This document shows, piece by piece, positions 1-8,709 of a stretch of DNA of 23,618 nucleotides (position 1 is the stretch's first letter; each line of letters begins with the position of its first letter). The notes beneath the pieces were generated by a model, which did not search any database, was not told the origin of the DNA, and was given only the letters and a program-made list of their open reading frames with translations. Origin of the DNA: Lachnospiraceae bacterium (lineage in GTDB: Bacteria; Bacillota; Clostridia; Lachnospirales; Lachnospiraceae); the NCBI GenBank assembly GCA_902363835.1, contig CABJBM010000046.1, positions 1 to 23,618 on the forward strand, in the 5' to 3' direction. A program made the translations under genes and the position numbers.

Positions 1-1
1 T

Positions 2-112
2 AGAATTAGAGACATTATCTCACAATTAAAAGTTAAAAAATATACACTGACATATTTGACGCTTACCTTGGAAGATACCAAAGATAGCCATCGAGGAATA
101 TTTAAAAATTAA
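2..112 (+). CDS. C-terminal end of a gene cut by the window edge
   Basis: An open frame enters from the left edge and stops at TAA 110-112, giving about 36 residues ending in SHRGIFKN. It is too short to assign to a family. A strong hairpin terminator begins about 20 bases after the stop, which supports a real gene end here. The frame could still be open by chance in AT-rich DNA, so confidence is modest. Confidence 0.4.
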   Translation, partial: RIRDIISQLKVKKYTLTYLTLTLEDTKDSHRGIFKN

Positions 113-132
113 TTCTACATTTAATTAGCAAC

Positions 133-170
133 ATAAAATCCCTATGGACTAATTTCCATAGGGATTTTAT
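133..170. terminator. Bidirectional intrinsic terminator
   Basis: A perfect 16-base inverted repeat (133-148 and 155-170) encloses a 6-base loop. The arms begin with A-rich and end with T-rich sequence, so a U-run follows the stem on both strands. It lies between a plus-strand gene end and the end of the minus-strand gene at 216, and can serve both. Confidence 0.85.
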
Positions 171-215
171 CATTTTACCCTTATTTCAAAAAAATAATAA
201 TTAGATTTCCTGATT

Positions 216-1583
216 CTAACAGGATTTGTTAGATGTCCTCTTGAACTTTTTTTCAAATGTGGGGGAAAAATGCTTATTAAAGGCGTAATTATACTCATCA
301 GCAATTAAACATTTTTGAGATTTATAATCTAAATGATCAGGTCTTTTAAAACCCGTATATACTTGAAAAGGTTCCGTTGGGGAATATATATCTATTAAAA
401 CAGCAGCTAACCTTTGCAGAGATATAGGATCCAGTTTACTGACCACCTCATCAAATATAATATCTGAAGAAAACACCGTCTGGTTTTTTGTTAATTCGGC
501 TTCATAATTATTTTTTATGTAACGTTCTAAGTCACTAATACTTTTTTCAATATCATATTTATTTTTCTTCATAAATGAAATAAAAAAAGTATTTGTTAAT
601 ATTGGAAACGAGATTCTATTAAATAGATGCCCAACATCATACATCATCTCTAATGAGTTAACCATATTTTCATCAAAATCATAGACAAGAGGACTTTTTA
701 TCACATTATGCCAATCGTTAATAAAATCCAACACGTCCTCATATTTTCCGTTATCCCCATCAAGTACTTTCTTCATCTCTTTTATAAAAAGCAAAATAAT
801 ATTGTGATGAAATGCTAACTCTTTTGTATATTCAAAAATTATTTGATTATTTGTATCAGAACATTTCCAATCATCTCTAATCATGCTTAATCCATGAAAA
901 ATACTTTTAATGCCATCTCTCGCAGACCTATGACGTTTATATTTATCTTCATCACTTAAAATTTTATTTTTATTATTACAAGAATAATGGAGCGTATTTT
1001 CAACACTTCTCAAAAAACTTTCAATTGAAAACTTGACTGTTTCCCCAATCACAGTATCACATTGATTTTGCTGGTTTAATATTACATACCATGTAAAATC
1101 TTTATTAAAATTTCCGATCATTCGCTTTTTATCAACCTTTTTCAATAAGGCAAAACGGCTAAGATATTCATTTTTCAAAGTAGAATCAAATAAACCATTT
1201 ACTTTTTCCCGTATCTCTTTTGGAATTTGTGATTCAATTTTACAAATTACAAACTCATTTAAGCTAATAAAATTTTCCTTTTCTTTAAGAAACATCAGTG
1301 CATAAAGCGTACTTATAATACAGTTTTTCTTTACTACGCTATCGAAAGTAATATCTTTCGGCAAGCCATATCCATCTTCATAATTCTCATATTTATTCAA
1401 ATCGTCCATACACCTAAAAAAATAATTATAAATGGAATATGCAAATGTCTCCTCATTACACGAAGCAAATATTTCATCAATATCCTCTTCTGTCGTTTCT
1501 GTTGATATTAGCAATTCACTGCTCAAAAACTCATCCATCTCTTTTAGCTGTTTTAAGTCTGTAAATAATGATAAGAACTTCAT
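216..1583 (-). CDS. Hypothetical protein, 455 residues, unknown function
   Basis: This is a long AT-rich frame on the minus strand. Its start is well supported: ATG at 1583 is preceded by GACAGGAGTAAGAG, a good ribosome-binding site. I do not recognise the family. The product is lysine-, asparagine- and acid-rich, appears mostly helical and soluble, and shows no signal peptide, membrane segment or P-loop that I can see. A basic patch around residues 215-235 (KYKRHRSARDGIKSIFHG) is the most distinctive local feature. It ends just before the bidirectional terminator at 133-170 and is divergent from the gene pair starting at 1734, sharing about 150 bases of intergenic DNA with it. That arrangement suggests, but does not show, a functional link with the HerA-like ATPase module. 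Codon and base use match the AT-rich accessory block rather than the metabolic core. Confidence 0.75.
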   Translation of the reverse strand: MKFLSLFTDLKQLKEMDEFLSSELLISTETTEEDIDEIFASCNEETFAYSIYNYFFRCMDDLNKYENYEDGYGLPKDITFDSVVKKNCIISTLYALMFLKEKENFISLNEFVICKIESQIPKEIREKVNGLFDSTLKNEYLSRFALLKKVDKKRMIGNFNKDFTWYVILNQQNQCDTVIGETVKFSIESFLRSVENTLHYSCNNKNKILSDEDKYKRHRSARDGIKSIFHGLSMIRDDWKCSDTNNQIIFEYTKELAFHHNIILLFIKEMKKVLDGDNGKYEDVLDFINDWHNVIKSPLVYDFDENMVNSLEMMYDVGHLFNRISFPILTNTFFISFMKKNKYDIEKSISDLERYIKNNYEAELTKNQTVFSSDIIFDEVVSKLDPISLQRLAAVLIDIYSPTEPFQVYTGFKRPDHLDYKSQKCLIADEYNYAFNKHFSPTFEKKFKRTSNKSC

Positions 1584-1733
1584 CTCTTACTCCTGTCAAC
1601 CGTATTTTATTGTAGAAAAAGGCCTTCTTATTTGCATATTAACTGCGGTTTTCACAGCCTTTTAATCATGATATTATCAAATAACCAAAGGCAAGGCTGA
1701 AATGCCCTCAATACAGAAAGGATGGTAATTATA

Positions 1734-3605
1734 ATGCCCCTAGTTAATACTCCTAACCTTATCAACTATGTTCCGTTTCCCCTGTATCCACCTCCACTTC
1801 CTGATCCTATCTTATTTAATAATCAACACCTATTAAATGAAAATCAGGAACTCCGCATAACAGTTGACAAACTGAGAAATCAACTTCAGGAAAAATCAGA
1901 ACCCTGTGAATTCTTACAAGAAGATTCTGTATTTAACAGATTAATTATAATGGCCCAAAATAAAGAGGTATTCGTACCTTCACTATACTCTCTTTTTATT
2001 ATTGAGGACATCGTAATTATATCACTACCTGAACAGTCAGAAAAGCAATTATTTTTCCTAATTAATATAAATATAAGTGTTGGAGGAAAAAGGTCCCTTT
2101 TAATTAAGGAGACTGATTTAACACCCAATAGACTCCCTACACTATTTCGTAAGGTAGGAGCTGCATTTGTATGTAAAAGAAGTGACAGACGCAAGGGAGA
2201 GCTAATAGCTGATTATATAAGCTATAAATTACGACTTGCAAAAGTAATTGTTCTCCCTTATTTAGCTGGCTGGTCTTTTACAGACAATATACCCTATTTT
2301 ATTGATGCTTCCAACGAAATATTTAAGGTCCTTCCTGAGAATAACTTTAAATTGCCATCATCCAGTAAATGGCTTATAAGATCCAGGGAGCAGGAATCAT
2401 CAGGAATCGTAGAAGATTATTGGAACCGATTAAATTTACTGAGTAAACCAACTTCTATTCTTATTAGCCTGTTTTTCCACATGTCCATATTGCAGGGGAT
2501 CTTAGAAAAAGCGGGTGTTTGGAACCTAAACAAATTCCTATACATTCAGGTTACAGACATATCTATTGGGTGTGAAAAAATTTCACAAGCATTACTCCAG
2601 GTTTTTAATAACGATGAGCCTTTCTATAAAACTTTGGATATGCCCACAAAATCAATACTCAATAGTGTATTAGCAATGCAAGATGAGATATTAATCGTTA
2701 AAGCAGACAACCCAACTTCCAACCAATATAAGCAGGAAGTAAGATTAGACAATTTTAGAATCTTAAATAGTCTTTGTGTAAATAGAGACAAATTTGAGAT
2801 TAATGGACAAGGCTTTAAATCGCGAGCTACCCTTGCCTATATTTCTAATCAAAATATAGCCGATCTTCCAATGCAAGATGCGCTTTCCATTTATATAGGA
2901 AGAAAGGATTTAAATATAGAAGAATTGCAAAAAGCCTTGCAAGCACCTCAAATAGTCGGCAATTACGTTACTGTTTTATGCCAATACATCAGCAGCAACT
3001 TTGATACTGTTGTTAAGCTACTATCGGAAGTTGCTGAAGATAACCTTCAAATCGGCTTAGAAACATTTGAAGAAAACGGAATTGCATATTCCATATTTAT
3101 GACAGTATATAAATTTTTGGAAAAGTTCCTAAATCATTATAACCTCAAAATCGAAGATTTATGGGGAACACAAAACGATGTAGAAAAACTACTGGTGGAT
3201 TTCTTATACCAAAATGAGGTTTCTAATGATACAGATAGTATATCTGAAGCCTTTATTGAAGAGTTCAGCACAATGATTACAGATTGCATACTGACTCATC
3301 GGAAAAGTAACAACACTTTACCGGGAGACGGCCGTATTAACCTGTTTTACGATGATAATTACTTATATATTACTGAACAGGATTTAAGGGAAAATATTAT
3401 GCCTGACATATTTCCCTTTCATATTACAGTAAACCAATTACTTAAAAACCTATCGGCTGCTGAGATAATTACCTCTGACCAGTCCCAAGTAAAAACTTAT
3501 CTTAAAACAGTTTACTTTCCTAACTCAACGACAGGAAAGAAACAAAGAAAAATGGTTGCTATTAACAGGAACAGAATCTGGAGCTTAGGAGATGATATTT
3601 TATGA
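1734..3605 (+). CDS. Large protein of unknown function, possibly a degenerate DUF927-like helicase
   Basis: The product has 623 residues from ATG 1734. An upstream in-frame ATG at 1722 sits directly against AAAGG, whereas 1734 has AAAGGA at about 11 bases, so 1734 is preferred. The N-terminus is proline-rich (residues 11-25, with PFPLYPPPLPDP), followed by a short heptad-like helix around residues 33-55. The middle contains a GW-FIDASNEIF segment and a hydrophobic stretch (ILISLFFHMSILQGILEKAG). This order vaguely recalls DUF927-type plasmid or phage helicases, but the place where a Walker A would be expected has no GK[ST], so ATP binding is doubtful. The C-terminal ~80 residues are basic and could be a winged-helix DNA-binding domain. 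The gene overlaps the next by four bases (ATGA), so the two are translationally coupled and probably form a complex. The function is unknown; the helicase relationship is a weak inference. Confidence 0.75.
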   Translation: MPLVNTPNLINYVPFPLYPPPLPDPILFNNQHLLNENQELRITVDKLRNQLQEKSEPCEFLQEDSVFNRLIIMAQNKEVFVPSLYSLFIIEDIVIISLPEQSEKQLFFLININISVGGKRSLLIKETDLTPNRLPTLFRKVGAAFVCKRSDRRKGELIADYISYKLRLAKVIVLPYLAGWSFTDNIPYFIDASNEIFKVLPENNFKLPSSSKWLIRSREQESSGIVEDYWNRLNLLSKPTSILISLFFHMSILQGILEKAGVWNLNKFLYIQVTDISIGCEKISQALLQVFNNDEPFYKTLDMPTKSILNSVLAMQDEILIVKADNPTSNQYKQEVRLDNFRILNSLCVNRDKFEINGQGFKSRATLAYISNQNIADLPMQDALSIYIGRKDLNIEELQKALQAPQIVGNYVTVLCQYISSNFDTVVKLLSEVAEDNLQIGLETFEENGIAYSIFMTVYKFLEKFLNHYNLKIEDLWGTQNDVEKLLVDFLYQNEVSNDTDSISEAFIEEFSTMITDCILTHRKSNNTLPGDGRINLFYDDNYLYITEQDLRENIMPDIFPFHITVNQLLKNLSAAEIITSDQSQVKTYLKTVYFPNSTTGKKQRKMVAINRNRIWSLGDDIL

Positions 3606-4696
3606 TTAATACGGTAAGTAAAGGGAAAAAAATAATATTAGGTCAATCAAGGCCTGGCCCGGCCATAACCATTCCACTTGATGGGCAGGAGATGCCTAAC
3701 TACCACATACAAATCCAGGGTGTATCAGGAAGCGGTAAAACTTATGCTCTAAAAAGTTATGCTTTACAAGCTGCTTCTTTAGGTTTCCCCGTGATAATAA
3801 TAGACTCTTCTGGAAGCTATAAACTTCCAGAAGACAGCAAACCATGGGGATCTTCATCTTCAATTGATCCCATAGTTATGGCCGTATACCAACACGGAAT
3901 TGATATAAATCCTTTTCAATCTTTGCATTTAGATGCTAACTTGACTGAAAAGGAAGTCGATACGGCTCAAAGAGTTACGGAGCTTTTTGCTCAAGTGCTC
4001 CATTTGGGAATCCGTCAAAAGAATATGTTATACGAAGCAATATTAAAAGTAATTCCTCAACAATCTGGTAATATCGAGTATGATATTCAAGCTTTACTTT
4101 ACATAATATCTGGCACCAAAGACACACATGCCAAAACCCTATATAGTAAGCTTAAGCCGTTCTTTGATCAGAATACTTTTAACGGAGGTAAATATTGCTT
4201 TAATAATTATCGTCCAGGAGAAGTCTATATTTATGATCTGCAATATTTTACAGATGGAACAAAACAATTTTTGTCTGATATCATCCTGTGGAATATCTGG
4301 AATCAAGCGATGCTGAAAGGGAGTATAAATCATAAAACCTTTCTCATATTGGACGAAGCGCAACTATTTAACCATTCAAAGCACTCTCCCATAGCTCGTA
4401 TACTCACAGAGGGTAGAAAACATGGCATTGGTTTATGGCTTGGGACCCAATTTTTTCACGATAACGTTTCCAAAACAGCCATAAATCGAATACAGCAAGC
4501 TTCAACTAAGCTATATTTCAAGCCAAATGATTATGAGCTTAAAGCGATTTCCAAGGAAATTGATCCAAATAATAACGGTTGGGTTCCGTTACTAAGGAAT
4601 TTAAGGCTTGGAGAATGTATTGCGACATACACAAAAAACACTTCGGCTGGAATGAGGTCCAAACAGATATTATTAAAGGTTCCTGCAGACATTTAA
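3602..4696 (+). CDS. HerA/VirB4-like (DUF87-type) P-loop ATPase
   Basis: The 364-residue product is a DNA-translocase-type ATPase. Walker A is GVSGSGKT at residues 40-47, Walker B is FLILDEAQ at 247-254, and a sensor-like GTQ is at 281-283. The stretch TEGRKHGIGLWLGTQ is typical of HerA, VirB4 and conjugation-type ATPases, which form hexamers that pump DNA or partner with nucleases. No N-terminal membrane segment is visible, and at 364 residues it is shorter than VirB4 or FtsK, so a soluble HerA-like role is more likely. The start ATG overlaps the stop of the 623-residue gene (ATGA at 3602-3605), which implies coupled translation. No separate ribosome-binding site is obvious. The partner protein and the downstream integrase point to a mobile-element maintenance or defence role. 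The specific function is unknown. Confidence 0.8.
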   Translation: MINTVSKGKKIILGQSRPGPAITIPLDGQEMPNYHIQIQGVSGSGKTYALKSYALQAASLGFPVIIIDSSGSYKLPEDSKPWGSSSSIDPIVMAVYQHGIDINPFQSLHLDANLTEKEVDTAQRVTELFAQVLHLGIRQKNMLYEAILKVIPQQSGNIEYDIQALLYIISGTKDTHAKTLYSKLKPFFDQNTFNGGKYCFNNYRPGEVYIYDLQYFTDGTKQFLSDIILWNIWNQAMLKGSINHKTFLILDEAQLFNHSKHSPIARILTEGRKHGIGLWLGTQFFHDNVSKTAINRIQQASTKLYFKPNDYELKAISKEIDPNNNGWVPLLRNLRLGECIATYTKNTSAGMRSKQILLKVPADI

Positions 4697-4801
4697 CAGT
4701 TATTGTAATAGTCAATTCTTTCATTCAGATATTATTACTATGATCTATTGAAACAACCAAACAAAGATTAGACGTATTCAACGGAAAGGAGGTAATGGCG
4801 G

Positions 4802-6046
4802 ATGTGCCGTTCCGTAAGCCCATACAAAAAACAGAACGAAACAATTGTAAGTATACTGACAAGCAATCCGTCAGTACCTCTTACAGAATTAAATGACGCT
4901 ATCTCAGAACTGCAAAAGCAAATTTTCTATCCAGACGGAAAACTAACCACTACTGCATGTCAGGCAATCTTGGAGTTTAATCAAAAAGAATCCCAAGTAA
5001 AGGAAGTCTGCGACCTCAGAAAAATAAAGCTCAGGCCGGATGACGGCAGAATCTATCTAATTGTAAAGAGAAAGCCGATTAGCAATATTAACTACATAGG
5101 TCTTATAGAAAAGCTATATGACCATTTTTTCGGCACTGCTGCACTTACCATGGAAGAATACTTCGAAATCTGGATGCAATGGCGGGCTACTGAAAGCAGT
5201 GTTACGGAAAAGACCATCAAGGAGAATAGATGCTTATGGAACGCCTTGCTTAAAGAACATGAAATAACCAAAGTACCTTTAAGCTCTCTGACTGTAAGGA
5301 ACTGCATTCACTATTTCCGTAGCATCACCAAGGACCGTCAGCTCACCCGCAAAAGATTCAACGATCTGAAGAGCATCATGAACGGAATCCTTTACTTGGC
5401 CGTAGAAAACGAGGTCATTAATCACAACTTTTTAAAAGACATTAATTTTAAGCAATTTGTTTTCAAAGCAGAAGAAAATAGCATAAAACCTTATACAGAG
5501 GAAGAGCGTCTACGGATTATCAATCATCTTGGGAACGATTTCTACTCTTTGGCCATTAAGCTGGACTTCCATATGGTCCTGCGCATCGGTGAGCTAAAGG
5601 GATTGAAATGGGAGGATATCAAAGGTGACACCATCTTTATACGCCGTTTCGTTGACGACCAGAATAAGATTATCGAAGATATAAAAGGCCATGCTCAAGA
5701 GGGAAAACGCCTGATGCCGCTCACTCCCAGGGCAATGGAGATACTGGAACAGGTTCGTCTCCAGAACCCAGGCAGTGATTATATCTTCATCCGCAACGGC
5801 CAGCCACTGGCAACCGTAACTTTCAACCGCCGTTTAAGGAAATGCTGCGAAGAACTGGGTATCGAATACCGCTCCTCTCACAAGCTTCGCTTCTCCACCG
5901 CATCAATCATGTATAAGAATGGAGTAGAAGATACTGAACTACAAAAGCTTCTTGGACATACCAGCCTTAATATGTGCCATCATTATCTACGGAGCATCAC
6001 TCCGCAAGAAGAAACTGTGGCGAAAGTGAGGGCAATCCTTGGCTGA
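4802..6046 (+). CDS. Tyrosine-type site-specific integrase (full length)
   Basis: The 414-residue product is a phage/ICE-type tyrosine recombinase. The N-terminal ~115 residues hold a small domain with a basic LRPDDGRIYLIVKRK segment. A core-binding SAM-like domain covers about residues 116-220, and the catalytic domain runs from about 228 to the end. The catalytic set is visible: R261 (LRIGELKGLKW), a likely lysine in the hairpin GKR near 302, H360 and R363 (HKLR), H386 (LLGHTSL) and nucleophile Y395 (HHYL). The start ATG at 4802 has AAAGGAGG nine bases upstream. It follows the HerA-like gene by about 105 bases on the same strand. A closely related but N-terminally different copy lies at 21970-23100 in the same orientation. 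The gene presumably mobilises the left accessory block; I found no matching att repeat by eye. Confidence 0.95.
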   Translation: MCRSVSPYKKQNETIVSILTSNPSVPLTELNDAISELQKQIFYPDGKLTTTACQAILEFNQKESQVKEVCDLRKIKLRPDDGRIYLIVKRKPISNINYIGLIEKLYDHFFGTAALTMEEYFEIWMQWRATESSVTEKTIKENRCLWNALLKEHEITKVPLSSLTVRNCIHYFRSITKDRQLTRKRFNDLKSIMNGILYLAVENEVINHNFLKDINFKQFVFKAEENSIKPYTEEERLRIINHLGNDFYSLAIKLDFHMVLRIGELKGLKWEDIKGDTIFIRRFVDDQNKIIEDIKGHAQEGKRLMPLTPRAMEILEQVRLQNPGSDYIFIRNGQPLATVTFNRRLRKCCEELGIEYRSSHKLRFSTASIMYKNGVEDTELQKLLGHTSLNMCHHYLRSITPQEETVAKVRAILG

Positions 6047-6098
6047 TTATCCTCATTTTTTATAAATTTAGCTTTTTTACGACATAAATACGGGAACT

Positions 6099-6139
6099 GC
6101 ATTGCACAAACTTTTAATTGTTTATAGTTTGTGCAATGC
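6099..6139. repeat. Perfect 14-base inverted repeat downstream of the integrase
   Basis: Arms 6099-6112 and 6126-6139 (GCATTGCACAAACT and its reverse complement) flank a 13-base AT-rich loop, about 50 bases after the integrase stop. No T-run follows the right arm, so it is not a clean intrinsic terminator. It may be an integrase-binding or regulatory site, or simply stabilise the 3' end of the transcript. Confidence 0.6.
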
Positions 6140-6243
6140 GCTTATTAAAGTCTCAAGCCAACCGCTTAAAAAGTTACCCAACTTTCCTCACATGTGAGCT
6201 GAGGTGTAAAACCGCAATATACTATTAAAGAAAGGTGTATGCT

Positions 6244-6960
6244 ATGCGTAGAAAAATTGAAGAAAAACTACTTACGTGGAAAAACAAAACAGAAAACCGA
6301 ATGCCCCTGCTCCTCTATGGAGCTAGGCAGGTTGGCAAAACCTATATACTGACCAAATTCGGTGAAACACAGTATGATAACACAGTTTACATTAATCTTG
6401 AAACCAACCTTTCCGTTGCCTCATATTTTTCCAATGATATCTCTCCGGAACGACTCATTCGCTTCTTGGAAACAACCGTAAATGATGTCATCACACCAGG
6501 CAGAACTCTCATTATTTTTGATGAGATCCAGTCTTGTGAACGGGCACTGACCTCATTAAAATACTTCTGTGAAATGGCACCAGAATACCACATTGCTGCG
6601 GCAGGAAGCCTGCTTGGAGTTGCAATCCATCGGGAGCATTACTCTTTCCCTGTTGGCAAGGTAGAGAGCATGACACTTTATCCGCTGGATTTTGAAGAAT
6701 TTCTTTGGGCTAACGGTAAAAAACGGCTATCACTGGAAATTCGTTCTGCCTTTGACCTGGTGACTCCGCTGCCAAAGGCACTCCATCAAAAAGCTATCGA
6801 ATTTTACAGATACTATCTCATTGTCGGAGAAATGCCTGCCTGCGTTCAGACTTTTACAAACTCGGGAAAGTTGGTTCTAGTACCAACTATACAAAATGAA
6901 ATTGCAAACAACTATGTGGCGAACATGGCAAAATACGCTACTACATCTGATATTGATAAA
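6244..6960 (+). pseudogene. AAA ATPase (AAA_14 / DUF4143 type), 3' truncated
   Basis: The first ~239 residues match the common prokaryotic AAA_14 ATPases with a C-terminal DUF4143 domain. Walker A is GARQVGKT at residues 26-33, Walker B is LIIFDEIQ at 89-96, and the AAAGSLLG and LYPLDFEEFLWANG segments are characteristic. ATG 6244 follows AAAGG at eight bases; an upstream GTG at 6235 lies within that site and is rejected. Family members are usually about 400-450 residues. Here recognisable sequence stops after TTSDIDK at about 6960. The frame then runs on to a stop at 7321-7323 only by reading the antisense strand of a broken lacI-type gene, so the last ~120 residues are not real. The C-terminal part is missing, so the gene is very probably non-functional. 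A diverged relic of the same family is at 18998-19094. Confidence 0.85.
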
Positions 6961-7290
6961 GCATCTCTAAGTACTCTTCCTGTTTTAAGAATTTCTTATC
7001 AACACCACAGATCATACACTTATAGCCATGTTTATACAGCTCAATCTCAATGTATTTCGTCAAACCTGCAAAAAAAGGATGTTCTATGTCAGGAACCATG
7101 CCCCCTACGAAGCCGGAATGCTTACGGTAGAGATTCTGGGCCAGTTCATTGGGCACATAGTCCAGCTCCTTCACAGCATCAAGGATCTTTTTCTTGGTAT
7201 CTTCCGCTATATAACCAGTTCCATTCAAAGCCTGGAAACAGTACCTATCCCAACTCCAGCCTTCAAAGCAACATCTCGTATACTGGCCAT
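6959..7290 (-). pseudogene. LacI-family regulator, 3' truncated and frameshifted
   Basis: On the minus strand ATG 7290 (with AAAGGAG ten bases upstream) begins a LacI-type helix-turn-helix: MASIRDVALKAGVGIGTVSR. One base is missing near 7231, so the frame hits TGA. Restoring it continues as ALNGTGYIAEDTKKKILD and on through the hinge and the start of the sugar-binding domain (FVGGMVPDIEHPFFAGL, YKCMICGVD). Similarity ends at about EEYLEML, near 6960, where the truncated AAA ATPase begins on the other strand. Normal family members have about 330-340 residues; only about 110 remain. The gene is divergent from gldA, so it was probably its local regulator. Both lesions indicate loss of function. 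Confidence 0.85.
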
Positions 7291-7447
7291 ATTATACTTA
7301 CTCCTTTCATTTTGCATGATTGACTATAGCAAATTATTTTTATCTTATCCTGGAGTAAAATGCAAGATGGCATTTAAAAAGCGGTTTTTTTAATCCCTGA
7401 TGTCTGAATTACTATGATAAAAAATTAACTATTGTCAGGTTAGTGGA

Positions 7448-7476
7448 TTGACATTTGTCCCGGATAAAAATATAAT
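7448..7476 (+). promoter_or_regulatory. Consensus sigma-A promoter of gldA
   Basis: TTGACA at 7448-7453 and TATAAT at 7471-7476 are separated by exactly 17 bases, both perfect consensus. The gldA start codon is about 50 bases downstream, with a strong TAAGGAGG site. The promoter lies in the shared region between gldA and the broken lacI-type regulator. Confidence 0.85.
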
Positions 7477-7527
7477 GGCCTATATAGATATAATTTTATC
7501 GATATCACCATCTAAGGAGGAAATAAA

Positions 7528-8634
7528 ATGGCTAACATAATTGGCAGTCCGGAACGCTACGTCCAGGGGAGAGGAATATTAAATGAATTATGCAGACATC
7601 TGCAGAATTTAGGAAAGGCCCCCTTTATTTTAGTTAGCGAAGCCGGAAAGGGCCGTATTAAAGAACCGGTTGAAAAAAGTGCAAAGGAATTCAACACAAG
7701 CATATTTCTTGAAATTTTCCAGGGTGAATGCTCGCGCAAAGAAATTGACCGCTTAGTAAGTGCTTATCAGGCATCTAGCTGTGATGTTGTTGTCGGAATC
7801 GGCGGCGGGAAGATACATGATACGGCAAAGGCCCTGGCTTATTACGCAGAATCCCCTGTGGTTATTGTCCCCACCATTGCAGGAACAGATGCCCCATGCA
7901 GCGCTTTATCGGTGATCTATTCAGAGGACGGGGCGTTTGAAGAATATCTTTTTCTTCCCAAAAATCCAAATATGGTTTTGGTTGACACAGAAATCATAAG
8001 CCGCGCACCGGTACGTCTGCTGGTATCCGGTATGGGAGATGCATTGGCAACTTATTTCGAAGCCCGTGCATGTATGCGATCAAACAGCCCTAACTTTATT
8101 GGCGGTTATTATACCGTTACCTCAATGGCTATTGCCAGATTATGCTATGATACCTTACGTTCAGACGGTATAAAAGCTCTTGTTTCCGCACAGGCAAAAG
8201 TGTGCACAAAAGCACTGGAAAATATTGTTGAAGCCAATACTTATTTATCAGGTATTGGGTTTGAAAGCTGCGGCATCGCAGCGGCTCATGCAATTCATAA
8301 TGGATTTACAGCCATACACGAAACGCATCAGTGTTATCATGGGGAAAAAGTTGCTTTTGGCACATTAACTCAGTTGGTACTTGAGAATGCCCCTCAGGAA
8401 GAATTGGAAGAAGTCATTCATTTTTGTCTGGAGGTAGGATTACCTACAACTCTGGAAGATCTTGGTATACACCAAATCCAAATGGATGAAATAATGAAAG
8501 TCGCAGAATTAGCATGCAGCCCTAATGATACAATGGGCAATATGCCACTAACCGTAACACCCGAACTAGTTTGTGATGCAATCATTGCCACCGATAAACT
8601 GGGGCACTATTATAAAGCAAAGCGGCTATTCTGA
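7528..8634 (+). CDS. gldA: Glycerol dehydrogenase
   Basis: The 368-residue product is an iron/zinc-type polyol dehydrogenase of the GldA family, which interconverts glycerol and dihydroxyacetone with NAD and also reduces small hydroxyaldehydes and ketones such as glycolaldehyde and hydroxyacetone. The NAD-binding motif GIGGGKIHD is at residues 90-98. The three metal ligands fit the family: D171 (GMGDALATYFEA), H254 (AAAHAIHNGF) and H271 (HQCYHGEKVAFG). Length is normal. ATG 7528 follows TAAGGAGG at an ideal distance and a perfect promoter. The gene stands alone and converges with the nucleoside operon, sharing its terminator. Its divergent LacI-type regulator is broken, so expression may be unregulated. 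A link to the operon through dihydroxyacetone or glycolaldehyde is an inference from position. Confidence 0.93.
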   Translation: MANIIGSPERYVQGRGILNELCRHLQNLGKAPFILVSEAGKGRIKEPVEKSAKEFNTSIFLEIFQGECSRKEIDRLVSAYQASSCDVVVGIGGGKIHDTAKALAYYAESPVVIVPTIAGTDAPCSALSVIYSEDGAFEEYLFLPKNPNMVLVDTEIISRAPVRLLVSGMGDALATYFEARACMRSNSPNFIGGYYTVTSMAIARLCYDTLRSDGIKALVSAQAKVCTKALENIVEANTYLSGIGFESCGIAAAHAIHNGFTAIHETHQCYHGEKVAFGTLTQLVLENAPQEELEEVIHFCLEVGLPTTLEDLGIHQIQMDEIMKVAELACSPNDTMGNMPLTVTPELVCDAIIATDKLGHYYKAKRLF

Positions 8635-8649
8635 ACCATTGATTAATAA

Positions 8650-8691
8650 AAACCCTCAGATTCTCTTCCCATGCAGAGAATCTGAGGGTTT
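8650..8691. terminator. Bidirectional terminator between gldA and the nucleoside operon
   Basis: A perfect 17-base stem (8650-8666 and 8675-8691) with an 8-base loop starts with AAA and ends with TTT. It sits between two converging genes and can end both transcripts. Confidence 0.9.
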
Positions 8692-8709
8692 GTTCCAGTT
8701 ATTCCTTTA

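Noticed and set aside
1584..1733. Possible 7-base stem (AAAAGGC with GCCTTTT) between the divergent unknown genes
   Set aside because: The loop would be over 30 bases and the arms short, so it is too weak to call an operator or terminator.
4794..4895. Short frame starting at ATG 4794, about 33 codons, overlapping the integrase start in another frame
   Set aside because: ATG 4794 is only two bases from AGGAGG, too close for good initiation, while ATG 4802 in the integrase frame is well placed. A leader peptide is possible but unsupported.
6961..7323. Apparent C-terminal extension of the AAA ATPase, about 120 residues
   Set aside because: It is the antisense reading of the broken LacI-type gene; its composition (many H, S, P, Y) is unlike the ATPase and the coding signal is on the other strand.
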